DNA of 64,000 nucleotides from a virus: positions 95,935 to 159,934 of IMG/VR virus record IMGVR_UViG_3300009512_000010. The stretch is one strand, 5' to 3'. Each line of letters opens with the position of its first letter. The first letter of the stretch is position 1. Below the pieces are notes generated by a model that was not told the DNA's origin, ran no database searches, and saw nothing but the letters and a program-made list of their open reading frames with translations. The translations under genes were made by a program, and so were the position numbers. This document shows, piece by piece, positions 33,882 to 43,286 of the stretch.

Positions 33882-35582
33882 TTATGCGCCTCCTGCGCCA
33901 TATAGAGTTTTCAATGCAGTTCCACCTGAGTTGTAAATAACAAAGGATACGACAGATTTTAATTCATTTGAGCCAACAGCATCATCTGCAAGCTTATCTT
34001 GTATTACGGAATTATTTGCTAAATGTTCTGAATCTATGGAATACGCCGCATAGTGTTCGGAGTTAATTGTATCATCAGCAATCTTAGCACCAGTTACGGC
34101 ATCATTAGCAAGTTTAGCTGTAGAAATAGCACCATCAGAAACAACCGAATTATTAAATTGCACCCATTGACTAGATGTACCATCATCGTAGTAGATATAT
34201 AGGGATCCTGTTTCATCGTCCCACCACAAGTCACCGTCTACTGCACTACCTGGTGCTGTGGTGTTTGTAATGGCTTCGTTGCCTTCACCCTTTTGGCCTT
34301 GAGTACCAGTTCCACCCTTTTGACCAACTTCACCCTTTTGGCCTTTGTCACCAGTTTGACCCTTTTGGCCCTTAGTACCAGACGCACCGTTACCATCAGC
34401 ACCAATCTCGCCTTTTTGACCCTTTTGACCCTTGCTTCCAGTTTCGCCCTTTTGACCCTTAGCTCCGTTAGTTCCAGCTTCGCCTTTTTGACCCTTGTCT
34501 CCAGCACCACCAGTAGAACCCTTTACGCCAACTTCACCTTTTTGGCCTTTTGATCCGTTAGCTCCACCTTCGCCTTTTTGACCCTTGGCTCCATCACCAC
34601 CTGCACCACCAGTCTGTCCCTTTTGGCCTTTTTGACCTGCGAGACCTGCGTTGGTAATAGTATGCTTTTCCCATGTGCCAGCGGACACATCGAATACAGG
34701 AATAATATCAGTTCCTACCGCATCAGTACCTGTTGTGAATGCTGTTAAAGCAGATCCAACATTAGCCGCATCTGTGACATCGGCATTAGCTTCCACATTG
34801 TCTAGCTTACCACCGTCCGTCGAAACATCTCTTCCATCAACAGTACCTGTTACAGTAATGTTTCTAATGCCAGAAATGTCACCGCTATCATCTTTCGAGA
34901 TAACCGTACCAGATGTTGGCAAAGTAAGTGCAGTTGTTCCGCCTGTAGTAAGTGTCGTTGCATACGCACCTGATGTCGTAAACGAACCACCGAATGCTAG
35001 GTTGCCCAATGCACTTAATGTTCTATTGGCATTGCCAACATCGAAAGTTAGTGTTCTATCAGCACTTGCATTTACAGAACTGTTAGCGGCAAGTATTAGT
35101 TCATATGAAGCAACAGTATTATCTCTAAGAGAGAATGTGCTAATATCTGTAATAGATCCGCCAATTGCACCAACACCAGTAATGCTTGGTGTTGTAAGTG
35201 TCTTGTTAGTAAAAGTTTCTGTACCAGTAAGTGTTGCAAAGGAATTGCCGCCACTGAGTGCGGCGTTCCACTGACCAATAGTACCAGTCAGTGAGTTGTT
35301 TGTTAGGTTAATACTTTTGTTAGTAAGAGTTTGAGTGCCACTTAATGTAGCCGCAACTGCCGAGTCTAATCTTAGTAAGACATCAGCATCGTTAGTTCCT
35401 GAGTTAAGTACAGTAATGCCAGCATTAGACCCTTTGGGGCCAATGGTGCCAACGAAGTCACCCATCGTGCCAGAGTCCATAGCAATGTTAGTGTCTCTGA
35501 TAATAGCAGTAACTGCCGCAGAGTCAACGAGTGCCTGTAGACCTAGACTGATGTTTAGATGATCACTTAGTTTAACAACCAT
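33882..35582 (-). CDS. Collagen-like fibre protein (2)
   Basis: This is a 566-residue fibre. Residues 1-312 are a beta-repeat shaft with phage-fibre signatures (TLTNKSINLTNN, ETFTNKTLTTPSITGVG). Residues 313-435 are Gly-X-Y triplets with one interruption near residue 399, with Lys again mainly at Y. The C-terminal part has DGDLWWDDETGSLYIYYDDG, then LANDAVTGAKIADDTI-type repeats, ending ELKSVVSFVIYNSGGTALKT and LYGAGGA, an end shared with the fibre at 60020-61441. The probable trimeric tail fibre is a second candidate substrate for the PLOD-like enzyme. Confidence 0.92.
   Translation of the reverse strand: MVVKLSDHLNISLGLQALVDSAAVTAIIRDTNIAMDSGTMGDFVGTIGPKGSNAGITVLNSGTNDADVLLRLDSAVAATLSGTQTLTNKSINLTNNSLTGTIGQWNAALSGGNSFATLTGTETFTNKTLTTPSITGVGAIGGSITDISTFSLRDNTVASYELILAANSSVNASADRTLTFDVGNANRTLSALGNLAFGGSFTTSGAYATTLTTGGTTALTLPTSGTVISKDDSGDISGIRNITVTGTVDGRDVSTDGGKLDNVEANADVTDAANVGSALTAFTTGTDAVGTDIIPVFDVSAGTWEKHTITNAGLAGQKGQKGQTGGAGGDGAKGQKGEGGANGSKGQKGEVGVKGSTGGAGDKGQKGEAGTNGAKGQKGETGSKGQKGQKGEIGADGNGASGTKGQKGQTGDKGQKGEVGQKGGTGTQGQKGEGNEAITNTTAPGSAVDGDLWWDDETGSLYIYYDDGTSSQWVQFNNSVVSDGAISTAKLANDAVTGAKIADDTINSEHYAAYSIDSEHLANNSVIQDKLADDAVGSNELKSVVSFVIYNSGGTALKTLYGAGGA
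34278..34646 (-). repeat. Gly-X-Y coding repeat in collagen-like gene 2
   Basis: About 41 triplets, residues 313-435, with repeated GQK-GEx units. It is similar in codon pattern to the first run but less regular. Confidence 0.85.
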
Positions 35583-35599
35583 TAGTTCTTATTCCCTTA

Positions 35600-38548
35600 T
35601 TAAGCCTGTGCTTCTGACCAGCGAAGCTGAATAGACGCTTTAACATCACCCGATAGACAGAAAGCATTAACTGCTAGAATGTCAGGACCATCAGGGAATT
35701 TATAGTCTCCCCCAAGAGGAGCACCCGATAGTTCTTTCAAGTCTCCAAGTTCTAGTGTTGACACAACTGAATCTGATCTTGATGTACCAGCAACGAATGA
35801 GAAAACACGTTCTCCTGGTAGCGCATAAGATCCAGTAGACCATGTGATAGTACCTTTGTTTGCAACTTGAGCAAAGCTAGGCTGTCCACCCTCTGCCGAT
35901 CCTGATAGACCTTTCCATGTAGCGTCCGAGAAGTTCTTAGGATTAATGATCCCTTGAATATGAACCTCACCCGAAGAAGATGACCCACGACCACACACAA
36001 CAGAACATTGCTTGAGGAGTAGCTGTGATCTATTGAGAAGATCCTTAGCCCCAAGTCTGCCCACTGAGGAGTTAGACACAGAAGGTGCAAGTCTAATTAC
36101 AAACGATGTAATTGGAGTTGTCTGAATTTGGTCTGAACCAGAGTTATGTGAGTTAGAGTAGTTAAAGATATAACCACGGTCAAAGTCAAAGTCTCCATCA
36201 ATAACTAGGGCAGAACCCCAGTGAGATAGAGTTGGCGAACAAGTGTTTGAGATCTCAATAATACCTGTCTTGTTAGCATGAGTAGCCGCCGAACCAGCAG
36301 TAAGGTTATTCGTTGTACCTTGCTGATATTGTGTTAGTGTTGCGGATCTTGTACACCCTGTAAAGTTTCCAGGACCTGTTGTCACTGATCTACCTGTATA
36401 GTTGATAATCTCGTTATCAATCATAATAGTACCAGAATCATCAAACTCGCCAAGTTCTAAAGCCCCAATGGTAGTGGTAGAGGCGTTGATCGTAGCAGTC
36501 AAGCTAGTGGTAGGCGAGTCATTCTCAATAGAATATCTCACTGGAAGGTTACCAGATCTCATAAATGCTTCGTTATTGACGTTGTTGTTCTTCATTCTAT
36601 GAACCATAGTCCAATGACCATCAGGTCCTCTGATCATGAAGTCGATGAATCCAGCACCATACCATGAGTATTGGAAACCAACCATCTGCATCTTATTAAC
36701 ATCTAGAGTGTGTAGTGATGGGTTGTGGATACCTGTTCCATTCATTCGATCCAAGTTCCAACGGTTTTGCGGAACTTTGTGATCAGTAATCATATTACCC
36801 TTAATACCCCCAGCAGTGATGCCACGATAATCGGGAGTAATATACATAGTAGTATCAGAGGTAACTTGAGTAACAAAGTGGATCATACCACGAATAGCGA
36901 TCCTGTCGCCAGCTTTACACTGTTCTGTAAGTCTTGTGCTTAAACCTGTAACTTCACTGTTGTTGTTCGTCACACTAATCGTACCAGTGATCTGTTGGGT
37001 TGATGTGCGCTTACAACAGTAAACTTGTTTACCATCAAACTCATAGAAAATTCCGTTAACATCATCAAACATACCTGCACGAACCGCAGATCCACGCCAC
37101 TCAGTAACATACATTGTACATACACGTTTAAGAACTGGATCTGTAGCACCTAATGTTTGAGTAGCCGCAACTCTATAGACATAGTCATCTACGATAGAGT
37201 CAACTACATATGTTCCTTCATATCCAGATGTCTCAATACCCTCAAGACGAACCTTAGCTCCGGGCTGTAGTCCATGGTCAATCTCATCAGTACCGATTGT
37301 AATCAATGACCCTACTGTAGTACCAGCCGCAGAAATGCTTCTTACGTCATAGTTTGGTGCTAAGAGAGTACCTGTTGAGAACAAGAAGCCCTTACCAGAC
37401 TGATAGCGGAAATAACGTTTACTAACACGAACAACCGAAGCCGCATATGTCGGTGTCTTAGTCTGTAGAATAACACCACCATCTGATGGTCTGTGTAGAA
37501 TTGTAGCGTTAGAAAGAGCATACAGTGTAATGTTTGATGGGTTTGCAACAACTGCCCCAGTACGTGCAGTGTATGTTATTGAAGTAAGACTTGGGGTTGA
37601 CTTGATAAAGAACGGACCAGAAGCCTCTTCTTTATTAGTACCACTTGCCGCAATAGCGTGAATATTTGTTCCTGGAATAAGTCCGTGTGGATTGGCAAAG
37701 TTTAGAGTTATAATACTTGGGTTTGCGCCATTTGATGATGCCGAAGTAACTGGAATAGATGCACCTGCGTAAATACCACCAACTCTTGTTAATGTTTCTT
37801 CTGTGTGTAACGATTGACCGTTTGATGTACCAACAATACCACGTGCATAGTATTTAAGCTTTGTACTGTTAACAATTGTTTCCACAATGAATGAACCATC
37901 ACCACGAGAGAAACCAGCCACCGCAGAATTTAAGCCAGTTACGTTAACAACACTACCAACAGCAAGTTCGTGAGCGGATCCAAAGGTAACTGTAATTAAC
38001 GAGTTCGAAGACGAACCTGTATTATAGTCTGTCGTAACTGCCGTTGTTGCAATATCAATACCTTCGTTCTGATACACAGAAGGATACCCCTTAACAGTAC
38101 CATATCCAGCCCATTTAGTAGGCTGTAGTCCGTACTCAAAGTCGGCATCAATCATTGATTCTGGAAGAGATACACGCATACGTTCGATAGCGTCTGTGCC
38201 AAATGCATACGGTCTTACGACCACATCACCCTGTGGATCTTCTACAAAGATTTGTAGCGCATCCGTTGCCGCCATACCCGCACTACTTTTGGCTAAAGTA
38301 ATGACTGTATAGCCATTCTCTCTTTCCATGATGTGGGGCCAATGTCCAGAAGCCCCTGTGTTCTGCGAGTTGATCGTGGTTGTTGTTCCTGCATAGTCTG
38401 TGCTTGCGAAGTTGTAAAGAACTACGTTGTCTGTGACGTTTGTGATAATTAGAATTTGATCTAAAGCGTATGTACCCGCAATTTCGACGGTGCCTGCACC
38501 ACCATTGCCTGGAGTAAATACATAATCACGTATAAGTTGTTTTCCCAT
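35600..38548 (-). CDS. Large virion structural protein
   Basis: The 982-residue protein is beta-rich with few Cys. The start (MGKQLIRDYVFTPGNGGAGT) and the stretch VVRPYAFGTDAIERMRVSLP (about residue 134) match a structural protein widespread in marine T4-like phages, to my recollection annotated simply as virion structural protein. The middle contains repeated modules with ITLNFANPHGLIPGTNIHAI and VTFGSAHELAVGSVVNV, which look like repeated beta domains. Probably a baseplate or long-fibre component. Confidence 0.82.
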   Translation of the reverse strand: MGKQLIRDYVFTPGNGGAGTVEIAGTYALDQILIITNVTDNVVLYNFASTDYAGTTTTINSQNTGASGHWPHIMERENGYTVITLAKSSAGMAATDALQIFVEDPQGDVVVRPYAFGTDAIERMRVSLPESMIDADFEYGLQPTKWAGYGTVKGYPSVYQNEGIDIATTAVTTDYNTGSSSNSLITVTFGSAHELAVGSVVNVTGLNSAVAGFSRGDGSFIVETIVNSTKLKYYARGIVGTSNGQSLHTEETLTRVGGIYAGASIPVTSASSNGANPSIITLNFANPHGLIPGTNIHAIAASGTNKEEASGPFFIKSTPSLTSITYTARTGAVVANPSNITLYALSNATILHRPSDGGVILQTKTPTYAASVVRVSKRYFRYQSGKGFLFSTGTLLAPNYDVRSISAAGTTVGSLITIGTDEIDHGLQPGAKVRLEGIETSGYEGTYVVDSIVDDYVYRVAATQTLGATDPVLKRVCTMYVTEWRGSAVRAGMFDDVNGIFYEFDGKQVYCCKRTSTQQITGTISVTNNNSEVTGLSTRLTEQCKAGDRIAIRGMIHFVTQVTSDTTMYITPDYRGITAGGIKGNMITDHKVPQNRWNLDRMNGTGIHNPSLHTLDVNKMQMVGFQYSWYGAGFIDFMIRGPDGHWTMVHRMKNNNVNNEAFMRSGNLPVRYSIENDSPTTSLTATINASTTTIGALELGEFDDSGTIMIDNEIINYTGRSVTTGPGNFTGCTRSATLTQYQQGTTNNLTAGSAATHANKTGIIEISNTCSPTLSHWGSALVIDGDFDFDRGYIFNYSNSHNSGSDQIQTTPITSFVIRLAPSVSNSSVGRLGAKDLLNRSQLLLKQCSVVCGRGSSSSGEVHIQGIINPKNFSDATWKGLSGSAEGGQPSFAQVANKGTITWSTGSYALPGERVFSFVAGTSRSDSVVSTLELGDLKELSGAPLGGDYKFPDGPDILAVNAFCLSGDVKASIQLRWSEAQA

Positions 38549-38559
38549 TGTCTATCCTA

Positions 38560-40878
38560 TTATCCTAAAGCAATTGCATATGCTATGGCGTTACTGTTAA
38601 GTGTGTCTGAATCTGCGTTAACACCTGCGGCACCAGTAAATCCCTGTTCGCCACGCTGTCCGATTGCCGCATATACGTTCCATGTGTTATTTATGAAGAT
38701 AAAATCAACCGTATTTTGACCAAGATCTAATCTAAAATTATCTGCCACGCCCTCAATAGTATTACCATTTCTGGCAACGTCTAAGTAAAGTGTCGCATTC
38801 CAATTAGCTATATCTATAAATCTAATAGTGTTCCCTGTTACAGGGTTAGAAGGAAGTGTTACCGTAAACGCACCACCTGATGTATCAATTGCTAGTCTAT
38901 CTCCAGCAACTGCCGTATAGTTTCCAGTCTTAACACTGTAATTACTTTGGAATGCTGAGAAGTCCGAGTCAAATCCTAGATAAGATCCACGAAGCGCACC
39001 GAAGTTCCACGTTCCTAGTTCCCAACCAGTTCCGTTAACATTGATAGTCTGATCAGCTACTGATGAATCTAATCCATCTTGTACCAACCCTTGGAAAGCG
39101 TAGAACTCACCATTAGATGCATCTCTAACAAAGCCTGCTCTTCTTAATGTAGAGCCACCATCATCAGAGTATCTACCAACAAGACCAATATCAACAGCAT
39201 CTGTAGTATTGGAGTCAGCAAGTTTGATCATTGCGTTGGTAACACGAAGATCTGTTACCTGATTGCTAATTTGATCACCACCAACAACAAGGTCACCCGA
39301 AACGTTCAAGTTACCAGAGATTGTTGATCCACCAGCGAATGTAACTACTGATGATGTACTAACATCCTGACCAATTGAGATTACGCCGTTTGAAGAATTA
39401 AGTGTGACACCTGTGCCACCTGAGAAGTGTGCTCTAGCATCTGCCGCAACAGGACCTTGATAAGTGACAACACCTGTGGTATTGTTATAAGATAATGAAC
39501 CATCCCCACCAGCGTCCGTTACTGATACAGATCTTTTAGCATCTGAGTCTGCACGTGCTGTTGTGTAGTATAGATTACCACCTTCGCTCAGATCACCTGT
39601 GTTTCTTGCATCAAATGCTGAGTCTATATCTGAGTCGGCTCTTGATTTCAAGTAGTATTTGTTACTACCTTCGCTCAAATCGCCTGTGTTGTGGTTTGAT
39701 ATATCCGTTACTTGACCAGTAAGGTTACCAATGAAATTACCTTGGGATTGTATGTTACCAGATGCGATAATCTCAGAACCACGAAGATCTCCCGATACAC
39801 CAACACCACCTGTAATAACCAAAGCACCACTAGTCTTATTAGTAGAAGCTTGATTTGATGGGATAAGTACACGACCTTCTGAGTCGATAGAGAACATATC
39901 CGTACCAGTAGATAGATCGTAGTTGGCACCTACATCCTTTTTGATCTTAAAGTTTGTAGCATTACCCTCAAAGCCAATAACAAAGTCATTAGCATTCTGT
40001 ACACCAGTTACACCAATACCATGATTGAACTGATCGTTCTTACCAAGAGATATGACTGTGTCTCTTGACGAGTCGCCACCAAAGTGATATACAGTATGGT
40101 TTGAGTCGCCAAAGTTTGCACCAGTATTAAAAGAAATACCACTGTATGCATGAGTATGTACTGTAGACTGATCCCCTGCACTATCACGCAATATGATTGA
40201 TTGTAGGATAGGAGCGGTTAATGTTTTGTTGGTGAGGGTTTGTGTAGCAGTCTTAGTGACATAAGCTTTAGCAAGTAGATCAAGTTGATCACTATCCATA
40301 ACAGCAATAACACGTGCATCTGCACGAGCATTTGTATAGTATAGGTTTGACCCTTCGGCAAGATTTGAAGTTGTTTTGATAGCAAGTCTTGTATCAAAGT
40401 CGCTGTCTACTCTTGCTTCTGTATAGTATAGGTTTGACCCTTCGGCAACGTTAGTAGTACTCTTTGTATCCAAACGTGTATCAAAGTCAGCATCTTTATA
40501 TGTTGTTACACTAAACTGGCCTGTGGTACTGTTGAAGGATAAGTCTCCTCCAGCAGACAGGTGTGCGAGAACATCTGCCTTAGCAGGTCCAACATAAGTA
40601 ATTACACCTGTTGCTTCCGTGTAGGTAAGAGATCCATCACCACCGTTATCTGTGACAGAAATAGATCCTCTTGCACCAGGAATTAGGGCAGACGTGATCT
40701 TACTATTAATAAGAGCTTCTGTAACAGCCGAGTCAAGTACCCTATTAACATCATTGTTAGATGCTTTGTAGTACAAATACCCATCTGCGTAGTTTACGGC
40801 TAATTCGCCGTATTCCAAATCAGAACTATCGGGAATTCTGCCACTAACAGAACTCTTCTTATGTATAAGTTTGACCAT
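38560..40878 (-). CDS. Tail fibre protein with NLYYT-A-AD repeats
   Basis: The 772-residue fibre starts MVKLIHKKSSVSGRIPDSSD followed by LEYGELAVNYADG, a fibre N-terminal motif of T4-like phages. Repeats of EGSNLYYTEARVDSDFDTRL type occur at least five times, with SVTDNGGDGSLTYTEATGVI blocks between them. It ends SDTLNSNAIAYAIALG. Probable receptor-binding or shaft fibre on the late fibre operon. Confidence 0.88.
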   Translation of the reverse strand: MVKLIHKKSSVSGRIPDSSDLEYGELAVNYADGYLYYKASNNDVNRVLDSAVTEALINSKITSALIPGARGSISVTDNGGDGSLTYTEATGVITYVGPAKADVLAHLSAGGDLSFNSTTGQFSVTTYKDADFDTRLDTKSTTNVAEGSNLYYTEARVDSDFDTRLAIKTTSNLAEGSNLYYTNARADARVIAVMDSDQLDLLAKAYVTKTATQTLTNKTLTAPILQSIILRDSAGDQSTVHTHAYSGISFNTGANFGDSNHTVYHFGGDSSRDTVISLGKNDQFNHGIGVTGVQNANDFVIGFEGNATNFKIKKDVGANYDLSTGTDMFSIDSEGRVLIPSNQASTNKTSGALVITGGVGVSGDLRGSEIIASGNIQSQGNFIGNLTGQVTDISNHNTGDLSEGSNKYYLKSRADSDIDSAFDARNTGDLSEGGNLYYTTARADSDAKRSVSVTDAGGDGSLSYNNTTGVVTYQGPVAADARAHFSGGTGVTLNSSNGVISIGQDVSTSSVVTFAGGSTISGNLNVSGDLVVGGDQISNQVTDLRVTNAMIKLADSNTTDAVDIGLVGRYSDDGGSTLRRAGFVRDASNGEFYAFQGLVQDGLDSSVADQTINVNGTGWELGTWNFGALRGSYLGFDSDFSAFQSNYSVKTGNYTAVAGDRLAIDTSGGAFTVTLPSNPVTGNTIRFIDIANWNATLYLDVARNGNTIEGVADNFRLDLGQNTVDFIFINNTWNVYAAIGQRGEQGFTGAAGVNADSDTLNSNAIAYAIALG

Positions 40879-40945
40879 TATGACCCTTAAGAAAGCTTAA
40901 ACCGAACTAAAAAGCCCAGCGTATTGTATTACATCATAGTGCTAT

Positions 40946-42490
40946 TTAGTACGTCCCACCATTGACCTCATGGATGATAACATCACCAGCGCCAGATACA
41001 GTAAAGTAATCTGTATTAAACTTAGCAACACCTAGATTAGACGAACTTGCTATTTCAGCCGTAACAGTTAATGTACCTGCACCATCATTGTAAGTAAGGT
41101 CAATAGCCTCACCTGCAAGAAGCAAGTTATTCATTCTGTCATCTATACGTTCATCGAACCCAATGCCATCAATTTTAAAGTCATTACCAGTTAAAAGGTT
41201 TACATGTCTATTAAAGTCCCAAGCGGCAGTAGATGAGTTGTATTTGATAGATGCACCTGCGGTATCAACTTGGATACCAGCACCAGTTGCCGCCGCACTA
41301 TCGGCAGAGCCTTGGGCAACAATAACAAGTTTGTCTGTGATAGACAGGTCTGTTGAGTTGATTATTGTTTGCGTACCATCAACCTGTAGGTCACCACGAA
41401 TGATAACTTTACCAGTGACTTCCATGTTATTACCTGGATCGATCCACATATAACCATTAGCAGAGTCAGTCGTTGATATGACATTACCATTTACACGGAC
41501 ATTGTCAACATCTAATTGTGTAAGACCTGCTAGATCTGTAACTGTTGCACCCGGATTTAAGTTAGTTGAACCAAGTGTGGATGCCGCAACTGTGATAGCA
41601 CCGTTGCTATTACCGAAGTCTGTAGCATCAAACCTAGCAACACCAAGGTTTGTATCAGTAGCAACTTCTGCGCCGACTGTAACAATACCACCAGAAGTAG
41701 TAATGTCAATACCCTCCATACCTTTAAAGGCAAGAGTTCCAGATCCAAGAGCAACTGAACCAGAGGAAGCACTGTCGCCAGTGAGGTTAAGAGTTGTAGA
41801 GATATTGTTAGTGCCAGCAGAAGTCAAACGACCTTGATCGTCAACCGTGAACACTGGAATAGCTGTTGCGCTACCATATGAACCTGCTGTAACCGCAGTA
41901 TTGTCTAGAGCAATGGAAACTTGGTTGTTAGTAACCGAAGATGTTAATCCAATTCCGCCTACGACAGCAAGAGTGTCAGTAGCAATTAGAACTAGGTCTG
42001 AGTCAGCACCATCTGAAATTCTAAGACCAGTTGCGGCGTTATACGAATCTACATAGCCCTTAGTCGCCGCATCAGCCGAATCTACCGGGGTAGCAAGGTC
42101 TTCGATCTTATTAAAGTTAAGAACAACAGATCCTGTACCATTTGGTTCTAGGAAGATGTCGCCATTCGTATCTGTAGCAGTGATGGTATTACCATCAATT
42201 GTCAGATTGTCAACAAGTAATTCGTTGATCTTTTTGTTTGCGTCTACAAGTAATGCAGAGGACGCTGTTAGAGTACCTTTAGCATGATCTAATTGATCGG
42301 TAAAATACTTACCACCAATGATTTCATGATTTGCGGCATCTCCGTCTGTTTCTGTTCCATGACCAAAATAGAGACGATCACCACCGTTGGAACCGTTATC
42401 TGCTAAGGATGAGTATGCTAATTCGCCAGCCGCCAACGTGGTAGGGTTACCTGATGTCGCACTGCGTTTAATTCTAATTATTGATGCCAT
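40946..42490 (-). CDS. Tail fibre protein
   Basis: The 514-residue protein starts MASIIRIKRSATSGNPTTLA with LAAGELAYSSLAD, the common fibre N-terminus of marine T4-like phages. The shaft has NLTIDGNTITATDTNGDIFL and AATKGYVDS, typical beta-helical fibre sequence. It overlaps the 85-residue gene upstream by one base. The same A-G-E-L-A motif occurs in the next fibre, pointing to a shared attachment site on the baseplate. Confidence 0.87.
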   Translation of the reverse strand: MASIIRIKRSATSGNPTTLAAGELAYSSLADNGSNGGDRLYFGHGTETDGDAANHEIIGGKYFTDQLDHAKGTLTASSALLVDANKKINELLVDNLTIDGNTITATDTNGDIFLEPNGTGSVVLNFNKIEDLATPVDSADAATKGYVDSYNAATGLRISDGADSDLVLIATDTLAVVGGIGLTSSVTNNQVSIALDNTAVTAGSYGSATAIPVFTVDDQGRLTSAGTNNISTTLNLTGDSASSGSVALGSGTLAFKGMEGIDITTSGGIVTVGAEVATDTNLGVARFDATDFGNSNGAITVAASTLGSTNLNPGATVTDLAGLTQLDVDNVRVNGNVISTTDSANGYMWIDPGNNMEVTGKVIIRGDLQVDGTQTIINSTDLSITDKLVIVAQGSADSAAATGAGIQVDTAGASIKYNSSTAAWDFNRHVNLLTGNDFKIDGIGFDERIDDRMNNLLLAGEAIDLTYNDGAGTLTVTAEIASSSNLGVAKFNTDYFTVSGAGDVIIHEVNGGTY

Positions 42491-42747
42491 CAGTATTGGC
42501 CTCCGTTAAAGTTTGTATCTGTTAAGTCTAGTTGGGCAACGAACTTACCCACCTGTTCATCATAAACTAAAACAGAACCTGTAACGGCCCCGGTGGTATC
42601 AACTCCACCCAAATTTGATACGTTAAAGGCACCAGAAGTAACTCTCTTTACAGGAGTTCCTACGACAACTTTAGCAACTTGTACTCCACTTGAGCCAAGT
42701 TTAATTTTAGCAACTCGTACTCCACTCACACCAACTTGAATAGACAT
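42490..42747 (-). CDS. Small fibre-associated protein
   Basis: The 85-residue protein has an N-terminal tandem repeat of about 12 residues (GVSGVRVAKIKLG, GSSGVQVAKVVVG). The second half has GSVLVYDEQVGKFVAQLDL, a motif also found in longer phage fibres. Coupled to the next fibre gene. Perhaps a fibre connector; function inferred from position. Confidence 0.75.
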   Translation of the reverse strand: MSIQVGVSGVRVAKIKLGSSGVQVAKVVVGTPVKRVTSGAFNVSNLGGVDTTGAVTGSVLVYDEQVGKFVAQLDLTDTNFNGGQY

Positions 42748-42753
42748 TATTTT

Positions 42754-43107
42754 CTACCTTGTTACTGATGGAGATACGACAATACGTCCTTCAAGGACAC
42801 GTTCTATAATGGCATTGGAGTCGCTATCTGTAAAGCTTATCTCAACATCATATACATACTTACCTGCTCTTAGAGAATCTGTCTGCGCATTCGTTAAAGA
42901 TAACGTAATTATACCATCCGTAGCTGGTGTTGCTATAATTGAATTGAAAATTTGAGTGTCTGCACTATCGGAGTTAAAGTTCTTCTTCATCTTGGCGTTT
43001 ATAGTGTGGTTATTCAGATCCTTGGCACCGCCTGTAGGATCAATCAGGTGAAGCTCAATAGCCACATCAGCACCCTGATCAATTGTAAATGTTTCTTCTT
43101 GTGCCAT
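42754..43107 (-). CDS. Ig-like or BppU-type baseplate/fibre attachment protein
   Basis: The 117 residues form a predicted beta-sandwich: FTIDQGADVAIELHLIDPTG, then AKMKKNFNSDS, ITLSLTNAQTDSLRAGKYVY and RVLEGRIVVSPSVTR. This layout resembles BppU N-terminal domains of phage baseplate proteins. It is the first gene of the long fibre operon, behind two late promoters. Confidence 0.75.
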   Translation of the reverse strand: MAQEETFTIDQGADVAIELHLIDPTGGAKDLNNHTINAKMKKNFNSDSADTQIFNSIIATPATDGIITLSLTNAQTDSLRAGKYVYDVEISFTDSDSNAIIERVLEGRIVVSPSVTR

Positions 43108-43143
43108 GCATCGTACCCATAAATTGCTATGTTTTGTTACTTC

Positions 43144-43151
43144 TATTTATA
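43144..43151 (-). promoter_or_regulatory. T4-type late promoter, fibre operon (proximal)
   Basis: GTATAAATAGAAG on the minus strand, 37 bases before the first fibre-operon gene. Confidence 0.8.
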
Positions 43152-43204
43152 CAGATTATATCGTGAGAGTTTCATTAACACTGCATAAATCATAACGTTT
43201 CTTC

Positions 43205-43212
43205 TATTTATA
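43205..43212 (-). promoter_or_regulatory. T4-type late promoter, fibre operon (distal)
   Basis: A second GTATAAATAGAAG, 61 bases further upstream. The 13 bases are identical to the proximal copy and to the site before gp13. Confidence 0.75.
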
Positions 43213-43224
43213 CATTTTAGGGAC

Positions 43225-43253
43225 TTGACAAAAATGACGAATCTGGGTATAAT
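43225..43253 (+). promoter_or_regulatory. Consensus sigma-70 promoter on the plus strand
   Basis: TTGACA at 43225-43230, a 17-base spacer, and TATAAT at 43248-43253. Both boxes and the spacing are ideal. Downstream there is a GGGGAGAGAG Shine-Dalgarno-like run, but only a five-codon frame from GTG at 43284. The next plus-strand gene starts at 45687, so transcription would run antisense to three minus-strand genes. Confidence 0.75.
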
Positions 43254-43286
43254 AAAGGATCAGCTTCGAGAATAGGGGAGAGAGTG

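Noticed and set aside
33432-34553. Long plus-strand open frames opposite the collagen-like genes
   Set aside because: They are complements of Gly-X-Lys codon repeats, which rarely give stop codons on the other strand. No ribosome sites, and the sequences are low-complexity Leu/Phe/Ser runs.
34651-35274. 207-codon plus-strand frame
   Set aside because: It lies fully opposite the fibre gene, has no ribosome site, and its composition (Val, Ser, Pro) reflects the reverse complement of a Thr/Gly/Ala-rich fibre.
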